NCBI RefSeq assembly: GCF_016887565.1
Contig: NZ_CP069396.1
Coordinates: forward strand, 8,910,001-8,974,000
DNA length: 64,000 nucleotides
From: Archangium violaceum
Lineage (GTDB): Bacteria; Myxococcota; Myxococcia; Myxococcales; Myxococcaceae
Direction: 5' to 3'
Each line of letters begins with the position of its first letter. Positions within the stretch are counted from its first letter, which is position 1. Positions 25,219 to 34,921 of the stretch are shown here, piece after piece. Position numbers and translations under genes: made by a program. Below the pieces are notes generated by a model. The model did no database searches, was not told where the DNA came from, and was given only the letters and a program-made list of their open reading frames with translations.

Positions 25219-26934
25219 TCAGGCACCGATGGGGGGATGCTCCGGCTCCGTGCGACCCCTCGCGAGAACGGCGCCCTCGTGACTCCGGGCGATGTGCTCG
25301 AGCGCGTCGTCATATGAAGGCACCAGGCAGGCCGACGCAGTGTCTCGAGGGAATCCCCCCTGCTCGAGCATCCGGGCCACCTCTCCCCTCGCGACGACGA
25401 CGACCGTCCCCGCGCGCATGACGAGGCAGTCACGGAGGTCCAACACGGATTGAAGTCCGGTCGCGTCCATGTAGGGCACCGCGGACAGATCGAGCACGAG
25501 GTACTTCGGGAAGGGATGACTGGTGAGCGCCGCGTTGAAGGCGCCAGGAGAGAGGAGATCGAGCGGCCCGCGGACGCGGATGCGCTGGAGCGGCGGTCGC
25601 TCGTCCTGCGCGGCGGTGGCCGCGCCCAGGGTTCGGAAGAACGGGCGTCCATCCAGCCGCAGGATGCGCGACTGGATCTCCGTCCGAGGCCGTGCCATCA
25701 GGAGCCGCCCGACGCACAGAGCCACGCCCGCGCCCAGCCCGAGCAGGAGATCCACCGAGGCGATGACGGACGCGGTCACCGCGACCGCCGCCACATGGAA
25801 GCGATCCTGCTGCCACAGCACGCGCAGTCCCTTCAGATCCAGCAATCGCACGCCGATGACCACGAGGATGCCCGCGAGGGCGGCGATGGGCACGCGAGCG
25901 ACGAGCTGTCCGGCCACCAGGCACACGACGAGCAACAGGAGCGCATGGATCACCGACGCCGCGCGGGTGCGGGCTCCCGCCTGGATCGAGACCGAGGAGC
26001 GGACGATGGCGCCCATCACCGGCATGCCGCCGAAGAGAGAAGAGGCGAGGTTGGCCATGCCCTGGGCCATCAGCTCCTGATCATGATCGGTCTGGTGATT
26101 CCCGACGCCTGGGAGCTGATCGATGGCGCTGGCCGACATCATCGAGCCCAGTGACGCGAAGAGGGTGAGAGAGAGGGCATCGGGCAGGAGCGCGCTCCAG
26201 TCCACCCCCGCCAGCGAGGGGAATTGGGGCGGAGGCAGTCCCGGGGGCAGGCTTCCCACGCGGGCCAGCTCCGGACCCAACAGTCCGCCGATCACCGTGG
26301 CGGCCACGAGCCCGACCAACACCGCCGGCATCCGCCGGCGCAGCCGTGGCAGGCCCACCATGCAGGCGATGACCAGCACGCCGAGGGCGATGCCACCCCA
26401 CTGCATGGACGAGGCGCCGCCCCCGGTGAGCAGCGAGGAAAGCGAGCCGACCGACTTCGGAAGCCCCAGCAATCTGGGCAGTTGGTTGTTGAGGAGGATC
26501 AGCCCGATGCCCGCCATGAACCCGCGGACCACGGGTGCTGGCAGCAGCTTCGCCAGCCGGCCCACGCGCAGCACCCCGAGGAGCATCTGGAGGAGCCCGC
26601 AGAGCAGGGTGGCCACGACCATGCCCTGGATTCCATGGCGCTGAACCAGGAGGAGCACGATGGGCACCAGCGCCGCCTCCGGCCCTGTCACCTGCAGGCG
26701 CGCGCCTCCCAACAACCCGGCCACGACACCGGCGATCGCGCCGCTGATGAGGCCCACGCTGGCAGGCAGTCCCGAGGCCACCGCGAGTGCGAGATTGAGA
26801 GGAAGCGCCACGCACGCCACCGTGATGGCTCCGGAGACATCCTGTCCGAGTGTCCTGGGAGACACCATCTGCTGCCAATCCCGCCACAGCAGGCGCAGGC
26901 GATCCGTGGATCCAAACGTGTGATGTTCGAGCAT
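25219..26934 (-). CDS. SulP-family anion transporter with STAS domain
   Basis: A 571-aa inner-membrane transporter: many hydrophobic helices between about 30 and 430, with the SulP-type N-terminal signature (VACVALPLNLALAVASGLP), and a cytoplasmic STAS domain (about 450-550; YLVLDLSAVPYMDATGLQSV). Family members move sulfate, bicarbonate or dicarboxylates with Na+ or H+; the substrate cannot be assigned. I take the ATG at 26934; the reading frame to 27051 adds a basic stretch without a membrane segment. Divergent from a histidine kinase/NtrC pair across about 230 bp, which could make it a target of that pair (inference). Confidence 0.88.
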   Translation of the reverse strand: MLEHHTFGSTDRLRLLWRDWQQMVSPRTLGQDVSGAITVACVALPLNLALAVASGLPASVGLISGAIAGVVAGLLGGARLQVTGPEAALVPIVLLLVQRHGIQGMVVATLLCGLLQMLLGVLRVGRLAKLLPAPVVRGFMAGIGLILLNNQLPRLLGLPKSVGSLSSLLTGGGASSMQWGGIALGVLVIACMVGLPRLRRRMPAVLVGLVAATVIGGLLGPELARVGSLPPGLPPPQFPSLAGVDWSALLPDALSLTLFASLGSMMSASAIDQLPGVGNHQTDHDQELMAQGMANLASSLFGGMPVMGAIVRSSVSIQAGARTRAASVIHALLLLVVCLVAGQLVARVPIAALAGILVVIGVRLLDLKGLRVLWQQDRFHVAAVAVTASVIASVDLLLGLGAGVALCVGRLLMARPRTEIQSRILRLDGRPFFRTLGAATAAQDERPPLQRIRVRGPLDLLSPGAFNAALTSHPFPKYLVLDLSAVPYMDATGLQSVLDLRDCLVMRAGTVVVVARGEVARMLEQGGFPRDTASACLVPSYDDALEHIARSHEGAVLARGRTEPEHPPIGA

Positions 26935-27161
26935 GATGCCCACGCGTCTCTTCACACCGCGTGCCGCACCGCGCGCTCCTCTGGAGAGTCGTGGGGACTC
27001 GCCACGCTGTCGGCGGGAGCCGACACCTCTGCTGGTGGGCCGGACCGACACCTGTCCGTTCCAGCCGACGCCGCGGTTGGAGAGTGGACGAGCGGGTTCA
27101 CTCTTGCGTGAATGCGGGGCGGAAGCGCGTTAGGACTCGCACCTCGGAGCCAGCCCAAGAC

Positions 27162-28694
27162 ATGCGACTCGTCCAACGACTGCTCATCTCCCACGCGCTG
27201 CTCACCGCCGTGCTTCTCGGTGCCGCCGCGTTCGCCGTGGTGGCCCTGGTCCGCATGACGAGCCTCCTCACGGAGATCCGGGAGGAGCATCTGGGAAAGG
27301 TGCAGGAGGAGGAAGCCGTCCACCAGGCCACCTGGGGCATCGAGGTCGCCGCCCGGCATGCCATCCTGAGGTGTGAGCGCGACCCGGCCGTCGGACCGGC
27401 GATCGCGGACTCCATGAAGGCGCCACTGCACCAGTTGGAAACGCTGCTGGCCAGGCACGGGGAAGCCATCCAGCCGAGCATCCGGAACACGGCGGAGCAC
27501 TACCGCGACTATGCACGGTATGTGATCGAGGAGAACACCTGCGCGCGCCTGTTCGATCCCGCGATGCGTGAGAAGCGGCTCTCCTGGGACGAGAACCTCA
27601 CGGATGCATGGATCGCCATCGTGCACTCCCTGCACAAGGTGGTGCTTCAGCGGGAGGCCGAGGCCTATGGCATCGGTGCCACCGCGATCAGCGTGGGGTT
27701 GGTGTTCGGAGTCCTGGCGGTGTTCGCCGCGTGGGGCGTGGCACGCTGGATGGCGAGAGGGGTGACCCAGCCATTGGAGTTGCTCTCCAGGCAGGCCCAG
27801 CAGGTGGGACAGGGGAACTCCAAATCCATCGCGCAGGTAGGGGGACCGATCGAGGTGCAGGAGCTGGCCGCCGAGCTGCAGCGGACACACGCACGCCTGG
27901 CGGAGATCGATCAGCTCAAGGACGCCTTCGTGGCCTCCGTATCGCACGATCTCCGCACTCCGCTCACACGGCTCCGGGCCGCGCTCGGGCTGCTGGCGGA
28001 CGGCACCATCGGTCCACTCAACGAGCAGCAGCGGCGGGTGGTGGAGCTGGCCCGCAGTGCCTGCGAACGGGAGATCCGCGTGGTGTCCGCGCTGCTCGAC
28101 ATGTCCCGCGTGAAGTCCGGAAAGGTCTTGAGGCGCGAGGCGGGCTGCCTGCTGGATGACGTGCTCCTGCGAGCAATGGAGGACATGCGGAGCGAGGCCG
28201 AAGCGGCCGGAGTCCGGTTGGAGTTGGAGAAGGAGGGAGCGCTGTCCCCCGCCTCGCTCGACGCCGCCCTCATCGAGCGCGCGGTGGCCAACCTCCTGGG
28301 CAACGCCATCCGCGTCTCCTCACGGGGAAAGCGGGTGCGGATCGTGCGCACCATCACCCAGGAGGGGCCCCCGGGTCACGCCGCGTCCGGCACCTGCTGG
28401 GCCCGGGTGGTGGTGCGCGACGAGGGCCCGGGAGTCCGGCCCGAGGTTCGCAACCGTCTCTTCGAACACTTCTTCACCTCTCCGGTGGGCAACAGCACTT
28501 CTCCGGGGATAGGCCTCGGCCTGCCGCTGGCGCGCGAGATGATGCGTGCGCATGGAGGCGAGGTGGTGCTCCTCGACGAGCCGGGCCCGGGAGCGGCCTT
28601 CGCCGTCTGGATACCGCTCGATCGTCCCACTTCACCCCGCTACTCTTCCGAGGCCATTCCCGCTGCGCCGCCCCCCGACCGGAGCCTTGCATGA
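27162..28694 (+). CDS. Membrane sensor histidine kinase (HAMP-HisKA-HATPase)
   Basis: A 510-aa kinase: TM1 (about 10-31), an all-alpha four-helix-bundle-like periplasmic region (32-170), TM2 (171-195), HAMP (196-250), HisKA with phospho-acceptor His262 (VSVSHDLRTPLTRLR), then HATPase with N box (ANLLGNAIRVSS), G1 (DEGPGV) and G2 (GIGLGLPLA). Its stop overlaps the ATG of the NtrC-type regulator (ATGA), so the two are a cognate pair. The ribosome site before the ATG at 27162 is weak (GGAG at 12 nt). Confidence 0.9.
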   Translation: MRLVQRLLISHALLTAVLLGAAAFAVVALVRMTSLLTEIREEHLGKVQEEEAVHQATWGIEVAARHAILRCERDPAVGPAIADSMKAPLHQLETLLARHGEAIQPSIRNTAEHYRDYARYVIEENTCARLFDPAMREKRLSWDENLTDAWIAIVHSLHKVVLQREAEAYGIGATAISVGLVFGVLAVFAAWGVARWMARGVTQPLELLSRQAQQVGQGNSKSIAQVGGPIEVQELAAELQRTHARLAEIDQLKDAFVASVSHDLRTPLTRLRAALGLLADGTIGPLNEQQRRVVELARSACEREIRVVSALLDMSRVKSGKVLRREAGCLLDDVLLRAMEDMRSEAEAAGVRLELEKEGALSPASLDAALIERAVANLLGNAIRVSSRGKRVRIVRTITQEGPPGHAASGTCWARVVVRDEGPGVRPEVRNRLFEHFFTSPVGNSTSPGIGLGLPLAREMMRAHGGEVVLLDEPGPGAAFAVWIPLDRPTSPRYSSEAIPAAPPPDRSLA

Positions 28695-30157
28695 GCCCCA
28701 CTCCCCAGCCTCCGTCCTCCCCCGCCAATCGCGTGCTGGTGGTGGATGACGACCTCGAACTGTGTGAGCTCATCGCCCTGCGCCTGGAGGCCCATGGGAT
28801 GCGGGTGGCGAGCGTCCCCACGGGACAGGAGGCACTCGCGCGGGTGGAGCGCGACGAGGTCGACGCGATGGTGCTCGACCTCCAGCTGGGAGACGCGGAT
28901 GGCCTGGAGGTGCTCGCCCAGGCACGGGAGCGCCACCCGGGGCTGCCGGTGGTCATCCTCACCGCGCATGGCACCATCGAGACCGCGGTGGAGGCCATGA
29001 GCCGGGGCGCCTATGGCTTCCTCACCAAGCCGTTCCAGGACCACGAGCTGTTGCAGAAGCTGGTGCACGCGCTCGAGCGCACGACCCTGCAACGCGAGGT
29101 GGACGACCTGCGCCGCATCGTGGCCGGCGTTCCACGCGAGCGGCTGCTCGGTAACAGTCCGGCCATCACCCAGGTGCGTGCGCACATCGCCCGGGTGGCC
29201 CCCTCGGATGCCACGGTGCTGGTGCTCGGCGAGTCGGGCACGGGCAAGGAGCTCGCCGCGCGGTTGCTGCACGGGCTCTCCCGCCGTGCACACGGGCCCT
29301 TCGTCGCGGTGAACTGCGGGGCATTGCCTCCAGAGCTGTTGGAGAGCGAGCTGTTCGGCCATGTGAAGGGGGCCTTCACCGGCGCCACCCAGTCGCGCGA
29401 GGGGCTCTTCGGGGCCGCGCGTGGCGGGACGCTCTTCCTCGACGAGGTGGGCGAGGCACCTCCCAGCGTGCAGGTGAAGCTGCTGAGGGTGTTGCAGGAG
29501 CGGCGCTACACCCGGGTGGGTTCGAGCACCGAGGAGGAGGCGGACGTGCGGGTGGTGGCGGCCACCAACCGGGATCTCCGCGAGGAGGTGGAGGTGCGCC
29601 GCTTCCGTGAGGATCTCTACTACCGGCTGTGCGTGGTGCCGCTCACCATGCCGCCGTTGCGCGAGCGCCCGGAGGACATTCCGCTGCTGGCCCAGCTCTT
29701 CCTCGAGCGGGCCGCGGCGCACAACGGGATGAGGGTGCCACACCTGAGCGCGGATGCCCTCCAGCTGCTGCGGAGCTACACGTGGCCGGGCAACGTGCGC
29801 GAGTTGCTCAACGTGATGGAGGCCGCGGTGCTGCTGGCGGCCTCCGAGGAGCTGCGGGCGGAGCATCTGGCCCACCTCGTGCAGTCGCCCCCTCGCTCCG
29901 AGCCCCCTTCGATGGAGGAGAGCGCACCGGGCGCCCAGCTCCCCAGACCGCCAGGGGCCGACGCCCCGCTGCCGACCCTCCGCGAGGCGCGTGACGCCTT
30001 CGAGCGCGGCTATCTGGTCGAGGCCCTGCGCCGCAGCGGAGGGAACGTGAGCGCCGCGGCACGCATGGCCGGGCGCAACCGCACCGACTTCTACGAGTTG
30101 CTGCGCCGGCACGGTCTGTCGGTCGCGGACTTCAAGGACACGAGCACCGGGCGCTGA
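28691..30157 (+). CDS. NtrC-family response regulator, sigma-54 activator
   Basis: A 488-aa regulator with receiver (phospho-acceptor Asp63 in VLDLQLGD; acidic pocket VDDD), AAA+ domain (Walker A GESGTGKE near 175; GAFTGA; Walker B FLDEVGE), a Pro/Ser-rich linker and a Fis-type HTH at the C-terminus (GNVSAAARMAGRNRTDFYELL). It is translationally coupled to the preceding kinase and should activate sigma-54 promoters when phosphorylated. Targets unknown; no sigma-54 promoter stood out in the adjoining intergenic DNA. Confidence 0.93.
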   Translation: MSPTPQPPSSPANRVLVVDDDLELCELIALRLEAHGMRVASVPTGQEALARVERDEVDAMVLDLQLGDADGLEVLAQARERHPGLPVVILTAHGTIETAVEAMSRGAYGFLTKPFQDHELLQKLVHALERTTLQREVDDLRRIVAGVPRERLLGNSPAITQVRAHIARVAPSDATVLVLGESGTGKELAARLLHGLSRRAHGPFVAVNCGALPPELLESELFGHVKGAFTGATQSREGLFGAARGGTLFLDEVGEAPPSVQVKLLRVLQERRYTRVGSSTEEEADVRVVAATNRDLREEVEVRRFREDLYYRLCVVPLTMPPLRERPEDIPLLAQLFLERAAAHNGMRVPHLSADALQLLRSYTWPGNVRELLNVMEAAVLLAASEELRAEHLAHLVQSPPRSEPPSMEESAPGAQLPRPPGADAPLPTLREARDAFERGYLVEALRRSGGNVSAAARMAGRNRTDFYELLRRHGLSVADFKDTSTGR

Positions 30158-30208
30158 GCCACGGCGCTCGCTGTCCGGATGGACGAGGACCACTCGGGCC
30201 GGGCGGGA

Positions 30209-30349
30209 ATGGCAAACTCCGCCCCCTGGGTATCCGCGGTGGTGTACCCGGCGGCGGTGGCCACCGACGCCAATGGCAGCCTCATCGTCACCGGCTCCTT
30301 CTCGGGCCGCCGGGTTTCACCTGGGGTCTTCCGGGCCGTGAGCGTGTAG
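30209..30349 (+). pseudogene. Remnant of an SBBP-repeat (beta-propeller) gene
   Basis: A 46-codon open stretch contains AVATDANGSLIVTGSFSG, which looks like one blade of the SBBP/propeller repeats common in large exported myxobacterial proteins. No signal peptide or second blade is present. It probably marks a deleted gene between the NtrC regulator and the propeller kinase. Chance similarity is possible. Confidence 0.35.
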
Positions 30350-30359
30350 CTTCCGCTCC

Positions 30360-33300
30360 GTGGAGACCACGGGTATCAGGTGGCTGGGATGCATCACGGG
30401 CATCGGCTTGCTGCTGTGCTGCGCGTTCGGCGGTGCACACGCGGCGGAGCCGGCCCGCTTCATCAAGGATTTCCATCATACCTCGTGGACGCTCAAGGAC
30501 GGCGCGCCCGCGGGTATCTGGGCCATGGCGCAGACCGAGGACGGTTGGCTCTGGCTGGGTACGTCCGCGGGGCTCTGGCGCTTCGACGGAGTCGTTTTCG
30601 AGCGATACGACCTGCTGCCGGAGGGAAGCACGGCGTCGCACTCGGTCAGCGCGCTGTTCGCCTCACGGTCGGGTGGGTTGTGGGTGAGCTACAGCTACGG
30701 CGGCGCCAGCGTCCTCGAGGACGGCGTGGTGACCCACCATGGCTCCGAGAACGGCCTTCCCCAGGGCTTGCCGATCGAGGGCTTCGAGGAGGATGGCGAC
30801 GGGCGTATCTGGGCGATGACGAGCAAAGGTCCCTACGTCCTCGAGCAGGGCGTCTGGCAGCTGGCCGACGCGCGGTGGGGTTTCGCGAGACCTGGCGACG
30901 CCGTGCTCGCTCGAGACCGGACGGACACCCTGTGGGCCTCCACCGACGACGGCGTCTATGTGCTTCGCACCGGTGCGCGGCGCTTCGAACGCGTCGAAAC
31001 CGACGCGCAGCCGGGCTCCTACTTGTATCTCACGAACGACGGGACTCTTTGGAAGTACGACGAGAAGGGACTCAGCCCGCTTCAGGGTCCCGACGTGCCG
31101 TCGCGGTCGGCCACAGTCTCCACCACGTCACAGCACTCGACCTCGCTGCTCTTCGACCGCGAGGGAGCCTTATGGACGGTCGCTTGTTCCGTCGCCCTCT
31201 GTCGTACCGAGACCCCCTACGCCCTCGACCTGCCCTTCCACCGTCAGGCTCTCTCCAGGGACATGTTCTCGGCGCTGGACGGTCTGTCGTCCGATTTCTC
31301 GATGACCCTGCTGGAGGATCAAGAAGGCGACATCTGGGTGGGGACGAAACTCGGGCTCGACCGTTTCCGGCGCAACGACGTCACGACCGTCCGCTTTCCC
31401 GAGCTGCTGGTGTACTTCGCGCTGCTGCCCGGTGAAGCCGGTGCGATGTGGGTCGGGACCGCGGCCGATGGTAGCCCCACCGATCGCCTGTGGCGGCTGG
31501 ATCCGCATCCCAGCCCCGTGCCCGGCTTCTCCGCCGAAGTGACGGCGGCCTACCACGATACCGACGGCAGCCTGCTTCTGGGCGGCCGGCAAGGCGCGTG
31601 GCGCTTCGCCGACGGGAAATTCACACCCCTGCCCATTCCGAAGAAGGAAGAGGGCAACAAGGTGCAGGCCATCACGCGCGACGGTGCCGGGCGGCTGTGG
31701 ATGTCCTTTCGTGCGTCGACTGTCTACAGGCTGGACGACGATACGTGGACACCCCGTGGTGGAATCGCCAACCTGCCGGAGCTGCATCCCACCCGCGCCG
31801 TGACGGACGAGCAGGGGCGCGTGTGGTTGGGGTACGGCCAGAACAGGCTGGCCATCGTGGATGGCCCCAGGGCGCAGGTGTTCTCCGAGGCCGACGGATT
31901 GAGGACAGGGACCGTCAGCGAAATCCTCCCGGGCCCGGACACGCTCGTGGGCGGTGAGCTGGGAATGGCCGCCTTCGATGGTCGACGTTTCCGTCCGCTC
32001 GCCGCCACGCGACCGGACGTGCTCACCGGTGTCACGGGCCTGCTGCGGACGCGAGATGGGACGCTCTGGGTGAACGGCAACGCGGGCGCCGTGCGTATCT
32101 CGGCGAACGACCTGCGCCGGGCGCTCGCCGAGCCGGACTTCCGGATGCCCTTCGAGCTCTTCGACATGCTGGACGGCATGCCGGGAGCCGCGCAGCAGGT
32201 CCGGCCCCTGCCGACGCTGGTCGAGGGCACGGACGGGAAACTCTGGTTCGCCGCGACGAACGGACTCGCGTGGATCGATCCGGAACGCATCCACCGCAAT
32301 CCCCGGCCACCGTCCGTCGTGATTCGTTCCATCATCGCTGGCGACCAGCGCCATGCGCCACGGGCTGACCTCCGGCTGCCGCCGGGCACGCGCGGCCTGA
32401 AGATCGACTACAGCGCGCTCAGCCTCGCCGTGCCCGAGCGTGTCGCCTTCCGTTACCGCCTCGAGGGCGTGGACGACGGCTGGCAGGACCCGGGAACACG
32501 GCGCGAGGCCATCTATACGAACCTCGGGCCGGGCCACTACCGCTTCCAGGTCATCGCCGCCAACGACGATGGCGTGTGGAACGAGCAGGGCGCATCACTC
32601 GCGTTCGAGATCGAGCCGACGTTCTTCGAGACCCGCTGGTTCCTGGCGCTCTGTGCGCTCGCCGCCTCGGGCCTGTTGTGGCTGCTGTACGTCCTCCGCT
32701 TGCGGCAGATGACGAGGCGCGTGCGCCAGCGCCTGGAGGAACGCCATGCCGAGCGCGAGCGGATCGCCCGCGAGCTTCACGACACGCTGTTGCAGGGCTT
32801 CCAGGGATTGATGCTGCACTTCCAGTCCGTCGCCGCGCGCCTGCCACAGGGCGAGCTCCGAGACGGTGTGGATCGGGCACTCGACCGCGCGGAAGACGTG
32901 CTCATCGAGGGGCGCGATCGGGTGCGGGAGCTGCGCGCGTCGAGCGGCGACATGCCGGACCTCGCCGACGCGTTCACGGCGATCGCGAGCGAGCTCGGCG
33001 GAAACCACGCTCCGGCCTTTCGCGTCCTCGTCGAGGGAACGTCACGCGCGTTGGATCCGCTCGTCGCCGACGAGCTCTACCGCATCGGCCGAGAGGCGCT
33101 CTTCAATGCCTTCCAGCACGCGGAAGCGAGCGAGATCGAAGCAGGGCTTTCGTACGGCGTGGACGAGCTGCGCCTGCGCTTCCGCGACAATGGGAGAGGG
33201 ATCGATTCGTCGCTCCTCCGCGCTGGTGGCCGAGCCGGTCACTGGGGACTTCGCGGCATGCGCGAGCGGGCGGAGAAGATCGGGGCACGCCTGGACATCC

Positions 33301-33419
33301 TGAGCGGCGTCGGAAGGGGTACCGAAGTGGTCCTCTCCCTCTCCGCCAGCCGGGCCTACATCCCGCGTGCCGGGGACAGATGGCGGCGCTGGATACGTCG
33401 AGCGTTCAAGACTCCATGA
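30360..33419 (+). CDS. Hybrid propeller sensor histidine kinase (Reg_prop - Y_Y_Y - HisKA_3)
   Basis: A 1019-aa sensor. The signal peptide (about 8-28) is followed by periplasmic two-component propeller repeats (WLWLGTSAGLWRFDG and similar, about 35-650), a Y_Y_Y domain (about 680-755), one TM helix (FLALCALAASGLLWLLYVL, about 760-781) and a HisKA_3 dimerisation domain with His near 806 (RIARELHDTLLQGFQGL), then HATPase (DNGRGID, GHWGLRGMRERA). Such kinases often sense polysaccharide breakdown products, but no glycosidase or LuxR-type regulator is adjacent. Start is GTG at 30360 with a weak ribosome site. Confidence 0.9.
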   Translation: METTGIRWLGCITGIGLLLCCAFGGAHAAEPARFIKDFHHTSWTLKDGAPAGIWAMAQTEDGWLWLGTSAGLWRFDGVVFERYDLLPEGSTASHSVSALFASRSGGLWVSYSYGGASVLEDGVVTHHGSENGLPQGLPIEGFEEDGDGRIWAMTSKGPYVLEQGVWQLADARWGFARPGDAVLARDRTDTLWASTDDGVYVLRTGARRFERVETDAQPGSYLYLTNDGTLWKYDEKGLSPLQGPDVPSRSATVSTTSQHSTSLLFDREGALWTVACSVALCRTETPYALDLPFHRQALSRDMFSALDGLSSDFSMTLLEDQEGDIWVGTKLGLDRFRRNDVTTVRFPELLVYFALLPGEAGAMWVGTAADGSPTDRLWRLDPHPSPVPGFSAEVTAAYHDTDGSLLLGGRQGAWRFADGKFTPLPIPKKEEGNKVQAITRDGAGRLWMSFRASTVYRLDDDTWTPRGGIANLPELHPTRAVTDEQGRVWLGYGQNRLAIVDGPRAQVFSEADGLRTGTVSEILPGPDTLVGGELGMAAFDGRRFRPLAATRPDVLTGVTGLLRTRDGTLWVNGNAGAVRISANDLRRALAEPDFRMPFELFDMLDGMPGAAQQVRPLPTLVEGTDGKLWFAATNGLAWIDPERIHRNPRPPSVVIRSIIAGDQRHAPRADLRLPPGTRGLKIDYSALSLAVPERVAFRYRLEGVDDGWQDPGTRREAIYTNLGPGHYRFQVIAANDDGVWNEQGASLAFEIEPTFFETRWFLALCALAASGLLWLLYVLRLRQMTRRVRQRLEERHAERERIARELHDTLLQGFQGLMLHFQSVAARLPQGELRDGVDRALDRAEDVLIEGRDRVRELRASSGDMPDLADAFTAIASELGGNHAPAFRVLVEGTSRALDPLVADELYRIGREALFNAFQHAEASEIEAGLSYGVDELRLRFRDNGRGIDSSLLRAGGRAGHWGLRGMRERAEKIGARLDILSGVGRGTEVVLSLSASRAYIPRAGDRWRRWIRRAFKTP

Positions 33420-33535
33420 GAGACGTCCAGGAGCGAACGCCCGGTCCGTTCTGGAGAAGGCAGCCCTTCTTTCAGCCAACGGGAGCCGCTGCTTGCCCGG
33501 GGCCGGAAGTGGCCGAGCACATTACCTTGTCAGCC

Positions 33536-34921
33536 ATGACCCTGCTGACTGTTGACAATCCATACACCGGAGACGTCGCCTGCTCCGTCAAGCTCGCGGA
33601 TGAGGCGGCCATCGATACCGTCCTCGAGCAGGCCCGGTCCGCCGCCAGGGCCGCGCGCGCCACCCCGCTCTCCGAGCGCAAGGCCTGGTGCGAGCGCATG
33701 GTCGCCGCCATGGAGGCCCGCGCGGACGCCATCGCCACCGACATTTCCCGGATGATGGGCAAGCCCCTGAGCCAGGCCAGGGGGGAGATCCGTGGCATGG
33801 CCGAGCGCGCCCGTTACATGATCTCCATCGCCGACGCCTCGCTGGCGGACATCGTGCTGCCGCCCAAGCAGGGGTTCGAGCGCCGGATCGTCAAGGAGCC
33901 GCTGGGCGTGGTGTTGGATCTCCCGGCGTGGAACTACCCGCTGCTCACCGCGGTGAACGTGGTGGTACCGGCGGTGCTGGCGGGCAACGCGGTGGTGGTG
34001 AAGCACTCGCCCCGCTCGCCGCTGTGCGGAGAGCACTTCGCCCGCGCCTTCTCCGAGGCCGGAGCGCCCCCCCACCTCGTCCAGGCGCTGCACTGCGACC
34101 ACCCCACGAGCGAGCGCCTGGTGGGAGACCGCCGGGTGGACCACGTGGTGTTCACCGGCTCGGTGTATGGCGGCCAGCGGCTCGTGCAGGCGGCGGCCAC
34201 GCGCTTCCTCCACATGGGCCTGGAGCTGGGGGGCAATGACCCGGCCTACGTGGCGGCGGACTGTGACTTCGACAAGACCGTGGAGAACGTCGTGGACGGC
34301 GCCATGTACAACGCGGGCCAGAGCTGCTGCGCGGTGGAGCGCGTCTACGTGCACCGCTCGCTCTACAAGCGCTTCACCGAGGCCTGCGAGGCGCTGGTGC
34401 GCGGGTACGTGCTCGGCGATCCGATGAATGACAAGACGAGCCTGGGCCCCATCGCCCAGCCCAACCACCCGGCCGAGCTGGAGCGGCTGGTGGACGACGC
34501 CCGGGGCAAGGGAGCCCGCGTGGTGGTGGGCGGCAAGCGGACCCAGGTGGACGGCCGGGGCCGCTTCTTCGAGGCCACGCTCGTGGCCGACCTGAACCCC
34601 TCCATGCGGCTGATGCAGCAGGAGTCCTTCGGGCCCATCCTGCCCCTGTCCCCGGTGGACTCGGACGAGGAGGCGCTGGAGTTGATGAACCGCTCCGAGC
34701 TGGGCCTGACGGCGAGCGTGTGGACGAAGGACCGCGAGCGCGCGGCCCGCTTCGCTACCCGGCTCGAGTGCGGCACCGTGTACATGAACCGCTGCGACTC
34801 GGTGGATCCGGCGCTGCCGTGGATTGGCGTGAAGAACTCGGGCCGTGGACACAGCCTGAGCGCGCTGGGCTTCGACCAGCTCACCCGGCCGAAATCCATC
34901 CACTTCCGGCTGTCGTTCTAA
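33536..34921 (+). CDS. NAD(P)-dependent aldehyde dehydrogenase
   Basis: A 461-aa ALDH-superfamily enzyme oxidising an aldehyde to its acid. Cofactor region: DLPAWNYPLLTAVNVVVPA and FTGSVYGG. General-base Glu about 230 (LELGGNDPAYV) and nucleophile Cys about 264 (NAGQSCCAVERV). The length and short N-terminus resemble succinate-semialdehyde dehydrogenase-type members. The frame is open far upstream, but DNA before 33536 belongs to the kinase gene in another frame. Its stop overlaps by 4 bp the stop of the convergent histidine kinase. Substrate not determinable. Confidence 0.92.
   Translation: MTLLTVDNPYTGDVACSVKLADEAAIDTVLEQARSAARAARATPLSERKAWCERMVAAMEARADAIATDISRMMGKPLSQARGEIRGMAERARYMISIADASLADIVLPPKQGFERRIVKEPLGVVLDLPAWNYPLLTAVNVVVPAVLAGNAVVVKHSPRSPLCGEHFARAFSEAGAPPHLVQALHCDHPTSERLVGDRRVDHVVFTGSVYGGQRLVQAAATRFLHMGLELGGNDPAYVAADCDFDKTVENVVDGAMYNAGQSCCAVERVYVHRSLYKRFTEACEALVRGYVLGDPMNDKTSLGPIAQPNHPAELERLVDDARGKGARVVVGGKRTQVDGRGRFFEATLVADLNPSMRLMQQESFGPILPLSPVDSDEEALELMNRSELGLTASVWTKDRERAARFATRLECGTVYMNRCDSVDPALPWIGVKNSGRGHSLSALGFDQLTRPKSIHFRLSF

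Noticed and set aside
24734-26934. The small two-helix protein as a SulP subunit
   Set aside because: The genes are about 170 bp apart with no shared feature, and SulP transporters need no small subunit.
32576-34921. An apparent long fusion upstream of the aldehyde dehydrogenase
   Set aside because: The first 320 codons are an out-of-frame reading of the propeller kinase gene; the dehydrogenase starts cleanly at 33536.
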